Source of the DNA: Ochrobactrum sp. CGA5
GTDB lineage: Bacteria > Pseudomonadota > Alphaproteobacteria > Rhizobiales > Rhizobiaceae
Length of the DNA: 64,000 nt
NCBI RefSeq assembly: GCF_006345815.1
Contig: NZ_VCIG01000005.1
Location: 62,001 to 126,000 of the forward strand
Reading direction: 5' to 3'
In this document: piece by piece, positions 8,157 through 17,801 of the stretch
Position numbering within the stretch: the stretch's first letter is position 1
Layout of the letters: each line of letters starts with the position of its first letter
The notes under the pieces: generated by a model
Databases searched by the model: none
The model's input: the letters and a program-made list of their open reading frames with translations, nothing else
What the model was told of the DNA's origin: nothing
Program-made: the position numbers and the translations under genes

Positions 8157-8551
8157 GGAGCCTACCTGCCGTTTCGCCCAGCAAAGGAAGTATGAGTTTT
8201 AAGTCTGGTATCCCCGCTATTCGTTTCCGCGGCCTCTGCTCAAGAAGCCCATCCTCGAATGAGTTTCAGCGAGGCTGTTTGGTTTGGCAAGGTAGTAATT
8301 TCTACCACTAATTGGGTATATATCGGCGCTTCTTCTAAACCATATTTTGCCGAAACCCTTAATTTAGGTTAATGACACTCAAAGAATTTTCGGGCAGTCT
8401 TTTTCTCAAATTAAGAACAAGAACAATAACTGTTTTCAGGAATCTATCCAGATCTCAAGAAGAAAAGAAAAACAGGCAATCAATGCGCTTCCGTGATTGT
8501 GATGTGCAAAATACGGAGTTGTGCGCATGAGTTGAATTAGAGGGCGAACAA
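8157..8551. other. AT-rich divergent intergenic region without a gene
   Basis: These 395 bases separate the Crp/Fnr gene from the LuxR-type regulator and contain no convincing coding sequence. The region is markedly more AT-rich than its neighbours. It holds a small dyad GGTAG-N6-CTACC at 8291-8306 and a TATATAT stretch just after it, which could be part of a promoter for the polysaccharide regulator. The long leader before the start at 8552 suggests a regulated promoter. Confidence 0.5.
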
Positions 8552-9328
8552 ATGAATATATCTCCACAATTCAGTAGAAGGACGAGTGAATTAAAGAATA
8601 ATGACTTCGGGAAGACAAAAGAAGGTTCTTTTAAGCCTGAGCAGCCTAATGACAACACGCTGCCGCTACTCGTCATCATAGACAACCGTGCGTTGGATCG
8701 TGAATGCCTCGCGCATGGACTGACAAATCACAGCATCGAAATGTTGATTGCCACATTCAGTTCATTCGAGCAGTGGCAGCATCAGCGTCGTGGCCGCACG
8801 CCAGGGGCTGTGCTTTTCAACATTGGCGGCCAGAAGGTCTCGGACCCTGCTGTTGGGAATTATCTCAATCGTATCGTCACTGATTGCGCTCCGGCGCCTG
8901 TCATCATCCTGGCAGACAAGGAAGAGATATCGCAGGTTCTCAAGGCGCTCGACCATGGCGTGAAGGGCTATATTCCAACGTCCGTGAATGTGAATGTCTG
9001 CGTTGAAGCATTGAGGCTTGCCATGGCCGGGGGAACGTTCGTTCCGGCCAGCAGCGTGCTGGCTCTGCGTCACGCCACCGATCCGAACTCGCATCGGCTG
9101 CAGCCTCTTGGCGGAATGTTCACCCAGCGTCAGGCCGAAGTCGTCAATGCGCTGCGCCGGGGCAAGGCGAACAAGATCATCGCCTATGAACTCAAGCTGC
9201 GGGAAAGCACGGTGAAGGTTCATATCCGCAACATAATGAAGAAGCTGAAGGCATCCAACCGCACCGAGGTGGCTTGTATTATCAACGAGTTGTTCCCATC
9301 GGAAACATCGTTCTCCGACCTGCAATAG
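8552..9328 (+). CDS. LuxR-type regulator with a pseudo-receiver domain
   Basis: A 258-residue response-regulator-like protein. Residues about 38-155 have a receiver fold, but the phosphoacceptor position reads Asn90 (AVLFNIGG) and the acidic pocket is reduced (VIIDNRALD), while the lysine in GVKGYIP is kept. Residues about 190-250 form a LuxR/FixJ helix-turn-helix (FTQRQAEVVNALRRGKANK, then ESTVKVHIRNIMKKL). It cannot be phosphorylated in the usual way, so activity may depend on ligand, partner or expression level. It lies 67 bases before the polysaccharide chain-length gene and probably regulates the locus. The start has GAGG upstream. The first ~35 residues are polar and possibly disordered. 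Confidence 0.85.
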   Translation: MNISPQFSRRTSELKNNDFGKTKEGSFKPEQPNDNTLPLLVIIDNRALDRECLAHGLTNHSIEMLIATFSSFEQWQHQRRGRTPGAVLFNIGGQKVSDPAVGNYLNRIVTDCAPAPVIILADKEEISQVLKALDHGVKGYIPTSVNVNVCVEALRLAMAGGTFVPASSVLALRHATDPNSHRLQPLGGMFTQRQAEVVNALRRGKANKIIAYELKLRESTVKVHIRNIMKKLKASNRTEVACIINELFPSETSFSDLQ

Positions 9329-9395
9329 CACGCAGCCGTCACAGACGGGTCTAGGCTTGACTGCGGATTGAACCATTCCGTGAAGGAGAATTTTG

Positions 9396-11591
9396 GTGAT
9401 TATCTCCGACGTTTCATCTGGAAACGGGCGGGAGCCGGTGGCTGACCTGCTCGACATAATAAAACGTAGAAGAATGATGTTGATTGTGCCGATGCTTGCG
9501 GGCATCGGCGTCGGCTTTGCGGGCTATTTTACAGCGCCGGTCAGTTTTGTGTCGGAGTCGGTACTGGTGCTGGATATGCGGCGATTGCAGGCATTGCCCA
9601 GTGAAAGCGCAATCACGCCGCTGCCGCAGGACAGCCCGGTTTTGCGGTCCGAACTCGACATCATCAATTCACGCATGATGGCGCGAAAAGTTATCGATAT
9701 CCTGCAAGCGGAAAACATTGTTGTGCCGACGGAATTCCGTTCGCGCACTGTGCTGTCGTCTGCTTCGGATACGGGTTCGCAGGCCAAAGACGCACGCGAA
9801 ATCGATCCGTCTATGCGCGAACGCCAGCAGATTGACCTTCTTCTCTCCCGGCTGCGGGTCACCAATGACGGTCGCTCCTATACGATTTTCATCTCCTATC
9901 GCGCTTCCGACCGGGTTTACGCGGCGCAGGTCGCCAATGCGTTTGCAACGGCCTATCTCGATCATCAGATCGACGTGCAGCAATCGGCCACGCGGCGTAT
10001 CAGCGATTGGCTTGGCGATAAACTGGGTAGTTTGCGCAGCGATCTGGAAAATGCAGAACGTGCGGCGGAAGAATTCCGTCAAAAGTCCCGCCTTGCAGGA
10101 GAGCAGGGACAGATCAGTTTTCAAGCCCAGCGCGTAGCGGCGCTGAACAGCGAAATTGTCGCCGCAACGGGGGCAGTCTCGTTGGCGGAGGCGCGGTTGC
10201 GCACGGCTATGGAGTTGAAAAACAAGAATGAAGCGCCTGCGCTGGCCGAAGTGCTGGCATCACCCACCATTCAAAATCTGCGCAACGAGGAGGCGCGGGT
10301 GGAACGCCAACTCGGCGAGCTCCGCTCGAATGGAGCGCTGAAAAGCGCCGAAATTCCGGTGCTGAAGGCTGAACAGGAAGCCTTGAAGCAGCAGATTTCC
10401 AATCAGGTCGGCGAGATCATCAAGAGCCTTGACAACGAAATCCAGATCGCACGGCAGCGCCGCAGCGGATTGGAAGTCGCGCTGAAAAATGCGGAAGCCG
10501 ATCTTGCTGAAGCCAATCAGGCACAAGTCAAGGCCGGGCAGCTCGACCGGGAAGCAAATGCCAGCCGCACCGTCTACGAAAGCTATCTCACACGTTACAA
10601 GCAACTGATCGAGCAGGATGGCATCGCCGCGCCGGAAGCCCAGATGATTTCGCCTGCCGAACCCGCAATGGCCAAGGCTAGTCCGAACCTTGCCAACTGG
10701 TTGCTGCTGGGGCTGGGGCTCGGCGGGCTGGTGGCGCTTGCTGGCACCATGCTGAAGGAAACAATTGACAAGATCAGGCCAGCACAGACGGCATCCTTGG
10801 TGCTGCCCGGCATTCCGGCAGCGACACTGCTGCCGGTTTCGCCGCGGCTGACCGTGCCGCTTCTCGTCAATCGTGGTCTCGATCCGGCAAGCCCGTTCGG
10901 TCGTGCGATCAAATCTATCCATGATCGTCTTCGAGTCCTGACACGCGGTCGGGATTCGCTCGCGTTGTCGGTCGTCTCGCTATCCGATGGCGAGGAAAAA
11001 ACGCTGTTGATCACCGCACTGGCACAGCAGGTTGCCGCGACCGGCTTAACGGTTGCGGTCATTGACGCGACGAACAAGCGCGCTGGTCTGTCTGAAGCCT
11101 TCGGGCTTCCGCTTAGAGACTACGGCGGCGTGTCTACCGGACGTCCACTCACCGGGGCAACACTCGTGCATGATCACGGCTCGGGGATCGATATCATCAA
11201 GCCGAACAAGGAAATGCGCGAGGGAGACTGGCTGGCCAATCTGATTGCCCAACTGCGCGCCGATCACAAAATCATCCTTGTAGACCTTCCGGCAGTCATG
11301 GAAGACAAACGCTCGGTTCTCCTGTCACGGGCGACTGATACGGCGCTTCTCGTCGTGCCGTCGGACAGACAGGACCCGCACGCCACCAATGCTCTGATCC
11401 AGACTATGGCGTCTTTCGGGCGTAAGCCTGCGCTTGCTGTCGTGAACCACAATTCATCGTCCTATAGAAGCTGGATAACGTTGCCCGTTGCGATGTTTGG
11501 GGTGGCGCTGCGAAGAACGAAGCAGAGCATGAGCGCCATGTTCTCGCGACGGAGGAAGCCAGCCGCAGATGATGTTCAGGAACAGGCGTGA
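9396..11591 (+). CDS. Polysaccharide co-polymerase (Wzz/ExoP-like) with degenerate ATPase domain
   Basis: A 731-residue inner-membrane chain-length regulator. An N-terminal Wzz domain with transmembrane helix 1 (about residues 27-47) is followed by a long periplasmic coiled coil (about 195-400), a second helix near 430-450 (NWLLLGLGLGGLVALAG), and a cytoplasmic BY-kinase-like domain (about 490-700). The Walker A loop is altered: SLSDGEEKT in place of GxGK[ST]. Walker A' (VAVIDATNKRA) is also weak, and no tyrosine cluster is seen at the C-terminus, so autokinase activity is doubtful. The GTG at 9396 fits the AAGGAGAA site better than the TTG one codon earlier. Its stop overlaps the export gene region. 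Confidence 0.88.
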   Translation: MIISDVSSGNGREPVADLLDIIKRRRMMLIVPMLAGIGVGFAGYFTAPVSFVSESVLVLDMRRLQALPSESAITPLPQDSPVLRSELDIINSRMMARKVIDILQAENIVVPTEFRSRTVLSSASDTGSQAKDAREIDPSMRERQQIDLLLSRLRVTNDGRSYTIFISYRASDRVYAAQVANAFATAYLDHQIDVQQSATRRISDWLGDKLGSLRSDLENAERAAEEFRQKSRLAGEQGQISFQAQRVAALNSEIVAATGAVSLAEARLRTAMELKNKNEAPALAEVLASPTIQNLRNEEARVERQLGELRSNGALKSAEIPVLKAEQEALKQQISNQVGEIIKSLDNEIQIARQRRSGLEVALKNAEADLAEANQAQVKAGQLDREANASRTVYESYLTRYKQLIEQDGIAAPEAQMISPAEPAMAKASPNLANWLLLGLGLGGLVALAGTMLKETIDKIRPAQTASLVLPGIPAATLLPVSPRLTVPLLVNRGLDPASPFGRAIKSIHDRLRVLTRGRDSLALSVVSLSDGEEKTLLITALAQQVAATGLTVAVIDATNKRAGLSEAFGLPLRDYGGVSTGRPLTGATLVHDHGSGIDIIKPNKEMREGDWLANLIAQLRADHKIILVDLPAVMEDKRSVLLSRATDTALLVVPSDRQDPHATNALIQTMASFGRKPALAVVNHNSSSYRSWITLPVAMFGVALRRTKQSMSAMFSRRRKPAADDVQEQA

Positions 11592-11602
11592 GGGGGCCAG
11601 CC

Positions 11603-12850
11603 ATGTCACACAGCTCGATCCGAAACCGCATCGGCATGCATCTGCGGGCGACTATGTTTTCAGGGATTGTGCTTTGGGGCGGAAGCTTCGGGGCATTCGC
11701 CGACGGACAGGCCTATCGGGTCGGCGCCAACGATGTACTGCAGGTGACTGTCTATGGTCAGCCTTCGCTGACAGGGATTTATCCTGTCGATGTGGACGGC
11801 AATATCGGCTATCCGGTGGTGGGGAATATTTCAGTCACTGGACTGACCACCAATGAAATCAGCGAAAAGCTTGCGGGTTCTCTATCTCAGCATATTCCGG
11901 GGCTGACAGTAACCGCAACCATCAGTCAATATGCACCGGTGTTTGTTGTCGGCGACGTGAAGGCGCCAGGAAAGTATCAGTTTCGTCCTGGAATGGTTGT
12001 GCTTGAACTCATGGCATTGGGCGGGGGAGCCGGCAAAGCGGAATCTCCGGCCCTGACAGCAGGCATGCAGCTCATTGCCGCGCAACAGGAATATGTCGAT
12101 CTGCAAATGCAGATCACCGCCATGGCAATTCGGCGGGCCCGGTTTGAAGCGGAACTGAGCGGCACGGAGTTCAACTATGATCTGCCGGAGAAGACGCCTG
12201 CAAATAAGGATACGGCTGCGCTGACACAGCAGATGCTGGATGGTGAACGTACCTTGTTCAACGTGCGCCGCAACAATCTTGCGGCTGAGCGCCAGGCGCT
12301 TGAGGCGCAAGTGGCAAGCTATGGCGATGAAATCCAGACCTTGCAGCAGAGCATCAAGCTTCATGACACCGAAATCCAGCTCTTGCAGGAAAATGTGGAT
12401 TCCAGCAAATCGCTGGTAGATCGCGGTCTTGCGGCGAAGTCCAGCCTGCGGGACATGGAGCGGGATCTATCTGCCACCCGGCGCGATGCGCTGGAGCTTG
12501 CGTCCTTCCTTGCGCGGGCGCGTCAGAACCAGCTTGCCGTCCAGCAACGTATCGCCAATCTGGACGAAACCCGAAAAAGCGAAGCGGCGACCAGTCTTCA
12601 GGAGATAGACCTCAACATGGCCCGCATGGAGCGCCGCAGCAGTGCACAACTGCAGACCATGGCGGAAATTGCCAAGTCATCCGGCAATATCTCGTCATCC
12701 ACCCTGCGCCAGAAACTGGTCTTCTCGATCAGCCGCAACGTCAACGGTAATTTTCAGGATATCGTTGCTAATGAGCGCACGGAAGTCAAACCGGGCGACA
12801 TTCTGCGTGTCGAGCTGGACATGAGCAGGATCGGCGGCTCGCCTTCATAG
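11603..12850 (+). CDS. Polysaccharide export protein (Wza/ExoF-like, with coiled coil)
   Basis: A 415-residue periplasmic/outer-membrane export protein. A signal peptide ends at about residue 34 (GSFGAFA before DGQAYRVG). The poly-export domain follows (YRVGANDVLQVTVYGQPSL), then an SLBB-like beta-grasp (VFVVGDVKAPGKYQFRPGM) and a long coiled coil (about 150-330) as in ExoF/AprE-like members that bridge the periplasm. There is no lipobox, so it is not a lipoprotein like E. coli Wza. The GTG at 11588 overlaps the previous stop, but the ATG at 11603 has AGGGGG in the right place and starts the signal peptide. It forms an operon with the upstream chain-length gene. Confidence 0.88.
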   Translation: MSHSSIRNRIGMHLRATMFSGIVLWGGSFGAFADGQAYRVGANDVLQVTVYGQPSLTGIYPVDVDGNIGYPVVGNISVTGLTTNEISEKLAGSLSQHIPGLTVTATISQYAPVFVVGDVKAPGKYQFRPGMVVLELMALGGGAGKAESPALTAGMQLIAAQQEYVDLQMQITAMAIRRARFEAELSGTEFNYDLPEKTPANKDTAALTQQMLDGERTLFNVRRNNLAAERQALEAQVASYGDEIQTLQQSIKLHDTEIQLLQENVDSSKSLVDRGLAAKSSLRDMERDLSATRRDALELASFLARARQNQLAVQQRIANLDETRKSEAATSLQEIDLNMARMERRSSAQLQTMAEIAKSSGNISSSTLRQKLVFSISRNVNGNFQDIVANERTEVKPGDILRVELDMSRIGGSPS

Positions 12851-12894
12851 GGTGCGTTTTGTTTTCCAACTAATTTCAGAGTTAGGCGCTGCGC

Positions 12895-12927
12895 GTCTCC
12901 TCAGCATGAGGGGCGCGCTGAGGAGAC
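12895..12927. terminator. Hairpin between convergent export gene and fcl
   Basis: Perfect 11-bp arms GTCTCCTCAGC and GCTGAGGAGAC with an 11-base loop lie in the 152-base gap between the convergent genes. There is no clear T-run on either side, so it may stop transcription inefficiently or protect mRNA 3' ends in both directions. Confidence 0.55.
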
Positions 12928-13002
12928 ATGTCCGGGATTGACGATGTTGGAGGGAACGTCGCGGCTTTATCGGGAAAGCGGACTGCGCTTACCCGTAGGG
13001 CT

Positions 13003-13980
13003 TCAAGCGGCGACAGGATCGGCGGTTTCCTTCAACCAATCGCGATAGACTTCACGCAGGCCGTCTTCCAGATGGATCTTTGGCTTCCAGCCAAGGGCCA
13101 GCATCCGCGACGTGTCGAGGAGTTTGCGTGGTGTACCATCGGGCTTGCTGAGATCGTGTTCAAAGCGGCCTTCGTAACCGACGACACGGGCCACGGCAAG
13201 CGCCAGATTCTTGATCGAAATCTCTTCACCTGTTCCGATATTCATCGGCTCAATGCCGTTGTAAAAGCGCAGCATGTGCAGGCAGGCATCGGCAAGGTCG
13301 TCCACGTGCAGGAATTCACGCAAGGGCTTGCCACTGCCCCAGAGCGTGACATGATCGATCCCTCTCACCTTGGCCTCGTGAATCCGCCGGATCAGGGCTG
13401 GCAGGACATGCGAGCTGTTGGGGTCGAAATTGTCGTTCGGGCCGTACAGATTGGTGGGCATCGCCGTCATGAAGTGACTGCCGTATTGCCGCGCGCAAGC
13501 CTCGGCATGTTTCAGACCAGCGATTTTGGCGATGGCATAGGCTTCGTTGGTCGGCTCCAGCGGGCCGGTAAGCAAGGTATCCTCGGTGAGGGGCTGAGCC
13601 GCGTCGCGTGGATAGATGCAGCTTGAACCGAGCCACAACAAGCGCTCGACGCCATTCTGCTGGGCGGCGCGGATGAGATTCATCCCGATGGCGAGATTGT
13701 CGTAGAGAAAGTCTGCCGGGTATTGCGAATTGGCAAGGATGCCGCCGACACGGGCGGCAGCTATGATGATGACATCCGGTTTACGGCCGCTGATGAAATT
13801 CTCTGTCAGTCCCTGCCGGGTCAGATCAAGGGTGTTGTGTCCGGCGGTGATGATGTCGCAGTCCGTATCTTGCAGACGTCGCAGGATAGCCGAACCGACC
13901 ATTCCTGTATGCCCGGCAATGAATACCTTCTTGCCTTCGAGCGAATAGAGCGGGGCGGGGATTTCAGCCGTAAAAGTCAT
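13003..13980 (-). CDS. fcl: GDP-L-fucose synthase
   Basis: A 325-residue extended SDR that epimerises and reduces GDP-4-keto-6-deoxy-D-mannose to GDP-L-fucose with NADPH. The Rossmann motif ([15 protein letters not shown]), SSCIYP, and [10 protein letters not shown] with the catalytic Tyr and Lys are intact. The open frame extends upstream to 14094, but the ATG at 13980 gives the usual family length and overlaps the end of gmd by 17 bases, so the two are co-translated. The pair provides activated fucose for the polysaccharide made by this locus. Confidence 0.95.
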   Translation of the reverse strand: MTFTAEIPAPLYSLEGKKVFIAGHTGMVGSAILRRLQDTDCDIITAGHNTLDLTRQGLTENFISGRKPDVIIIAAARVGGILANSQYPADFLYDNLAIGMNLIRAAQQNGVERLLWLGSSCIYPRDAAQPLTEDTLLTGPLEPTNEAYAIAKIAGLKHAEACARQYGSHFMTAMPTNLYGPNDNFDPNSSHVLPALIRRIHEAKVRGIDHVTLWGSGKPLREFLHVDDLADACLHMLRFYNGIEPMNIGTGEEISIKNLALAVARVVGYEGRFEHDLSKPDGTPRKLLDTSRMLALGWKPKIHLEDGLREVYRDWLKETADPVAA

Positions 13981-15034
13981 TGCGTCCAACCTCCCGCATG
14001 ATATTGCGCAAATCCCAGTCGACCATCTCGGTGACGAGATTTTCGAAGCCGGTCGTATGCTTCCAGCCGAGGCGATTTTTCGCCTTGGAGGCATCGCCGA
14101 GCAGAAAGTCGACTTCGTTCGGGCGGAAATAGCGCGGATCGATCTCGATCAGGCACTTGCCGGACTTTCGATCGCAGCCGATTTCTGCCACGCCGTCGCC
14201 CCGCCATTCAATCTCCTTTTCGACGGCCTTGAAGGCATGTTCGACGAATTCGCGCACTGTATGGGTTTCGCCGGTCGCGAGTACGTAGTCGTCGGCCGTG
14301 TCTTCCTGCAAGATGCGCCACATGCCCTCAACATAGTCTCGGGCATGGCCCCAGTCCCGGCGGGCATCAAGATTGCCAAGCCGAAGCCTGTCTTGCAGGC
14401 CGCGTTCGATGGCGGCGACAGCTCGCGTGATCTTGCGGGTGACAAAGGTTTCGCCGCGAAGCGGGCTTTCATGGTTGAACAGAATGCCGTTGGAGGCATG
14501 AAAGCCATAGGCGTCTCGATAATTTACCGTGGTCCAGTACGCATAGAGTTTCGCCGTCGCATATGGGCTGCGTGGCGCGAAGGGCGTCTGTTCATTTTGT
14601 GCATGGGGCGAGCTGTTGCCGAAGAGTTCCGACGTGGAAGCCTGATAGAAGCGACACGTCTTGCCGAGTCCCAGGATCCGCATGGATTCAAGCAACCGCA
14701 GCGTACCGAGCGCATCGGCATTCGCTGTATATTCTGGCGTTTCAAAACTCACCTGCACATGGCTCTGTGCGCCGAGATTGTAAATCTCGTCGGGTTGCAC
14801 CTCCTGAATGACACGGCACAGATTGGTCGCGTCTGTCAGGTCGCCGAAATGCAGGCGGAAGCGAATGTCTTCCTCGTGCGGGTCTTGATAGAGATGATCG
14901 ATACGTGCCGTGTTGAACGAGGAAGACCGCCGTTTCAGACCGTGCACGCGGTAGCCCTTCTTCAGAAGAAGCTCGCTTAGATAGGCGCCGTCCTGTCCTG
15001 TCACACCGACGATGAGAGCTGTTTTCTCCTGCAA
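13964..15034 (-). CDS. gmd: GDP-mannose 4,6-dehydratase
   Basis: A 356-residue extended SDR that converts GDP-D-mannose to GDP-4-keto-6-deoxy-D-mannose. The NADP motif [10 protein letters not shown], catalytic STSELFG, and [10 protein letters not shown] are intact. The reading frame begins with TTG at 15034, preceded by a strong GGAGG site 7-8 bases upstream, and there is no in-frame ATG before the nucleotide-binding strand, so TTG is the likely start. It is followed directly by fcl. It is divergent from the glycosyltransferase operon at 15295, with a 260-base promoter region between them. Confidence 0.95.
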   Translation of the reverse strand: MQEKTALIVGVTGQDGAYLSELLLKKGYRVHGLKRRSSSFNTARIDHLYQDPHEEDIRFRLHFGDLTDATNLCRVIQEVQPDEIYNLGAQSHVQVSFETPEYTANADALGTLRLLESMRILGLGKTCRFYQASTSELFGNSSPHAQNEQTPFAPRSPYATAKLYAYWTTVNYRDAYGFHASNGILFNHESPLRGETFVTRKITRAVAAIERGLQDRLRLGNLDARRDWGHARDYVEGMWRILQEDTADDYVLATGETHTVREFVEHAFKAVEKEIEWRGDGVAEIGCDRKSGKCLIEIDPRYFRPNEVDFLLGDASKAKNRLGWKHTTGFENLVTEMVDWDLRNIMREVGRNDFYG

Positions 15035-15294
15035 GGGTCTGCCTCCGATAAGAAATCTGATGAAACCATGTTAGCGATTTCCTGCGCGGGCAGAACGGCT
15101 CCAAAACGGCAATCGCGGGCCGCAGCCTCCCTCTTCGGATGAGGCTTGAAGCGCGTCCGGTATGGTTGGTTTCACCCAAAGAGGTAGGCGGCTCCCCCGG
15201 TGTCGGTGCTGACCATGCCTTTGTGTTTCTTGCGGTATCTGCCGCGCTATTGCGATCCTCTGCTTAACCGGATCGAGCAATAGGAAGCGAAATC

Positions 15295-16566
15295 ATGCGT
15301 GTAGTGCTTGCCAATCGTTACTTCTACCCGGACCAGTCGGCGACCAGCAGGATGGTGACGAGTCTTGCTCATACGCTTGTGCGTGAAGGCATCGAGACGA
15401 CCGTGCTGGCAAGCCGCAGCTATCATGACAAGCGGAAGGATGCTCTGCCTGCGCGCGAAACGATCAGCGGTATAGACGTGCATCGCATATGGACTTCCGG
15501 CTTTGGCCGGGGGAAGCTTGTCGGGCGCGCGGTCGATTACGCGACATTCCATTTGTCCGCCGCCGCTTGGTTCGCAGCAAACACCAAGAAGGACGATGTC
15601 TGTGTGGTTTGCACCGATCCGCCGCTTCTTTCCGTCTCGGCTGCATTGCCGGTTCGTATGCGCCAGGCGAAACTGGTCAACTGGGTCATGGATCTTTTCC
15701 CTGAAACGGCGATGGAACTGGGCCTCATCAAGTCCGATACCGTTTCCGGCAAGCTCGCCCTGATCCTACGCAACTGGTCGATGCGCCAGTCGGCATTGAC
15801 CATTTGCCCGATAGAGCGCATGGCGCATTATCTTTCTACACGCGACATTCCGGCGGAAAGCCTCAGCGTGGTTCACCACTGGGCTGATCGCAATGAAATC
15901 GTTCCAGTGGAACCGGCGCAGAACCCTTTGCGCCGGGCTTGGGGACTCAGTCGGAAATTCGTCATCGGTTATTCCGGCAATTTCGGGCGGGCGCATGAGT
16001 TCAAGACAGTTCTCGATGCAGCCGAACGGCTCAAGCACATGAAGAGCATTGTCTTCCTGATGATAGGCGAGGGCCAGCAGCGCGGTTTCGTTGAAAGTGA
16101 GGTTAAACGGCGCAACTTGACCAATGTTATGATGAAACCGTTCCAACCTGTTGATAATCTTTCCGAAAGCCTCGGCGCGGCCAATGTGCATCTGGTTTCT
16201 CTGAAACCGGAGCTGGAACATTGCATCGTGCCCAGCAAGTTCTATGGCGTGCTCGCAGCTGCGCGACCGACAATCTTCATTGGCGATACAGATGGCGAGA
16301 TTGGCACGATTGTCCGCGATTTCCAGTGTGGCGTGGCGCTGAAACCGGGCGATGTGGATGCGCTGGTCAATGCGATCCTTCATCTGCGACATTCGCCTGT
16401 TGGGCGCCTGTCTATGGGCAACAATGCGCGTTATCTGATGGAAACCGCCTATTCGCGCGAATATGGCGCTGCGGTCTGGCAGTCCGCTATCTCGCGGCTT
16501 GAAGAAAGGGCAGTGTCACAAGCCATGCCGGTCCTCGACCGGCAATTCCAGCCGAGGGAACTTTGA
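15295..16566 (+). CDS. GT4 glycosyltransferase, WcaI-like
   Basis: A 423-residue family 4-type glycosyltransferase with the GT-B fold. The N-terminal half begins RVVLANRYFYPDQSATSRM; the C-terminal half has GYSGNFGRAHE and PSKFYGVLAAARPTIF, a pattern typical of WcaI of colanic acid synthesis. In that pathway WcaI is thought to add fucose, which fits the adjacent gmd-fcl pair, but the acceptor here is unknown. AGGAAG precedes the ATG. Its stop overlaps the next gene's start by one base (TGATG), so three glycosyltransferases form one operon. Confidence 0.85.
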   Translation: MRVVLANRYFYPDQSATSRMVTSLAHTLVREGIETTVLASRSYHDKRKDALPARETISGIDVHRIWTSGFGRGKLVGRAVDYATFHLSAAAWFAANTKKDDVCVVCTDPPLLSVSAALPVRMRQAKLVNWVMDLFPETAMELGLIKSDTVSGKLALILRNWSMRQSALTICPIERMAHYLSTRDIPAESLSVVHHWADRNEIVPVEPAQNPLRRAWGLSRKFVIGYSGNFGRAHEFKTVLDAAERLKHMKSIVFLMIGEGQQRGFVESEVKRRNLTNVMMKPFQPVDNLSESLGAANVHLVSLKPELEHCIVPSKFYGVLAAARPTIFIGDTDGEIGTIVRDFQCGVALKPGDVDALVNAILHLRHSPVGRLSMGNNARYLMETAYSREYGAAVWQSAISRLEERAVSQAMPVLDRQFQPREL

Positions 16567-17801
16567 TGGATGGGTCGGTCGTTGTCAGCCAGCTTGGTGC
16601 GCGCATGCATTACGCAGTCCCGCGCATCTTCGCGAGCCGCGAAAGACTTGCGCACTTCTATACGGATATATGTGCGCTTCAAGGATGGCCACGCCTGTTG
16701 AACAACCTACCGCCGTCAATGCTGCCCGCATCGGTGCGGCGGTTGGTAGGGCGTACGCCGCAAGGGATACCACAGGAGCGCATGACAACCTTTCCCGCCT
16801 TTGGCCTGCATTCCGCCTTGCGCAGGCTTTCCAATCAGACAGGACCAAAATCCACGGCCAATGCCATTTGGGCGGGGGAAACTTTCGGCAGGCTGGTGGC
16901 GACCAGCGGTTTTCACGGTGCAAGCGGTGTCTATGCTTTCAGTGGTGAGGCGCTGGAACTGCTGACGGTCGCGAAACAACAGGGTTTGTGGACAGCGGTG
17001 GAGCAGATGATCGCACCGCGCACTATCGTCGAGCAGTTTGCCTGTGAGGAAGAAGTGCTTAATCCAGGTTGGCAGCTTCCGGCCGTAAATGATGTTCATA
17101 CCGAAATATTTGCCGCGCGTGAGAAAGCTGAATGGCGGATCGCCGATGCCGTCATCTGTCCATCCGACTTTGTGGCGCGTCATGTGATCGAAGCGGGCTG
17201 TGATCAAGGAAAGGTCGTCGTTGTGCCTTACGGCGTCGATGATCGTTTTCTGCTCGATCCTTGTCCGCGTCTGCCGGGGCCGCTGCGGGTGCTTACCGTC
17301 GGTGCGGTGGGGTTGCGCAAGGGGTCGCCCTATGTTGGCGCGGTGGCACGCGAACTTGGCGACAAGGCACATTTCCGCATGGTGGGGCCAATCGATGTCC
17401 AGCCCGAAGCGCTGGCGAAGCTTGCTGCGACGGTCGAACTGGCCGGACCGATACCGCGCAGTGAAATGCGGGCCCAATTTGAATGGGCGGATGTGTTCCT
17501 GCTGCCGTCGCTCTGCGAAGGATCGGCGACGGCGGTTTATGAGGCGCTTGCCGCAGGATTACCGGTCATCTGCACGGATAACACAGGCAGCGTCGTGCGG
17601 CACGGTATCGACGGTTATATCGTCCCGATCCGTGATGTGACTGAAACCGCCGAGATATTGCGGCAACTTGCTGGGAATGCGGCGATGCTTGCACGGATGA
17701 GCGACAGCGCAAGGGAGAGGGCCAGCGATTTCACCGTCTCACGTTATGGCGAGCGACTTGTACAGGCGCTGGCGAAGCATTCGAGGGTAGATGCAAGATG
17801 A
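16566..17801 (+). CDS. GT4 glycosyltransferase
   Basis: A 411-residue GT-B glycosyltransferase. The nucleotide-sugar-binding half includes RVLTVGAVGLRKGSPY and the EX7E-type motif CEGSATAVYEALAAGLPV. The N-terminal half is weakly conserved, as usual for acceptor-binding domains. The ATG at 16566 shares one base with the preceding stop and has GAGGGA upstream. It ends in an ATGA overlap with the next glycosyltransferase. Donor and acceptor sugars cannot be told from sequence; it presumably works at the cytoplasmic face on the lipid-linked repeat unit. Confidence 0.83.
   Translation: MDGSVVVSQLGARMHYAVPRIFASRERLAHFYTDICALQGWPRLLNNLPPSMLPASVRRLVGRTPQGIPQERMTTFPAFGLHSALRRLSNQTGPKSTANAIWAGETFGRLVATSGFHGASGVYAFSGEALELLTVAKQQGLWTAVEQMIAPRTIVEQFACEEEVLNPGWQLPAVNDVHTEIFAAREKAEWRIADAVICPSDFVARHVIEAGCDQGKVVVVPYGVDDRFLLDPCPRLPGPLRVLTVGAVGLRKGSPYVGAVARELGDKAHFRMVGPIDVQPEALAKLAATVELAGPIPRSEMRAQFEWADVFLLPSLCEGSATAVYEALAAGLPVICTDNTGSVVRHGIDGYIVPIRDVTETAEILRQLAGNAAMLARMSDSARERASDFTVSRYGERLVQALAKHSRVDAR

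Noticed and set aside
9396-11591. Assignment as an active tyrosine autokinase.
   Set aside because: The Walker A loop lacks the needed glycine and there is no tyrosine cluster, so only a co-polymerase role is claimed.
14057-14980. A 307-codon plus-strand frame within gmd.
   Set aside because: gmd has all catalytic motifs on the other strand; the plus-strand peptide has no family pattern.
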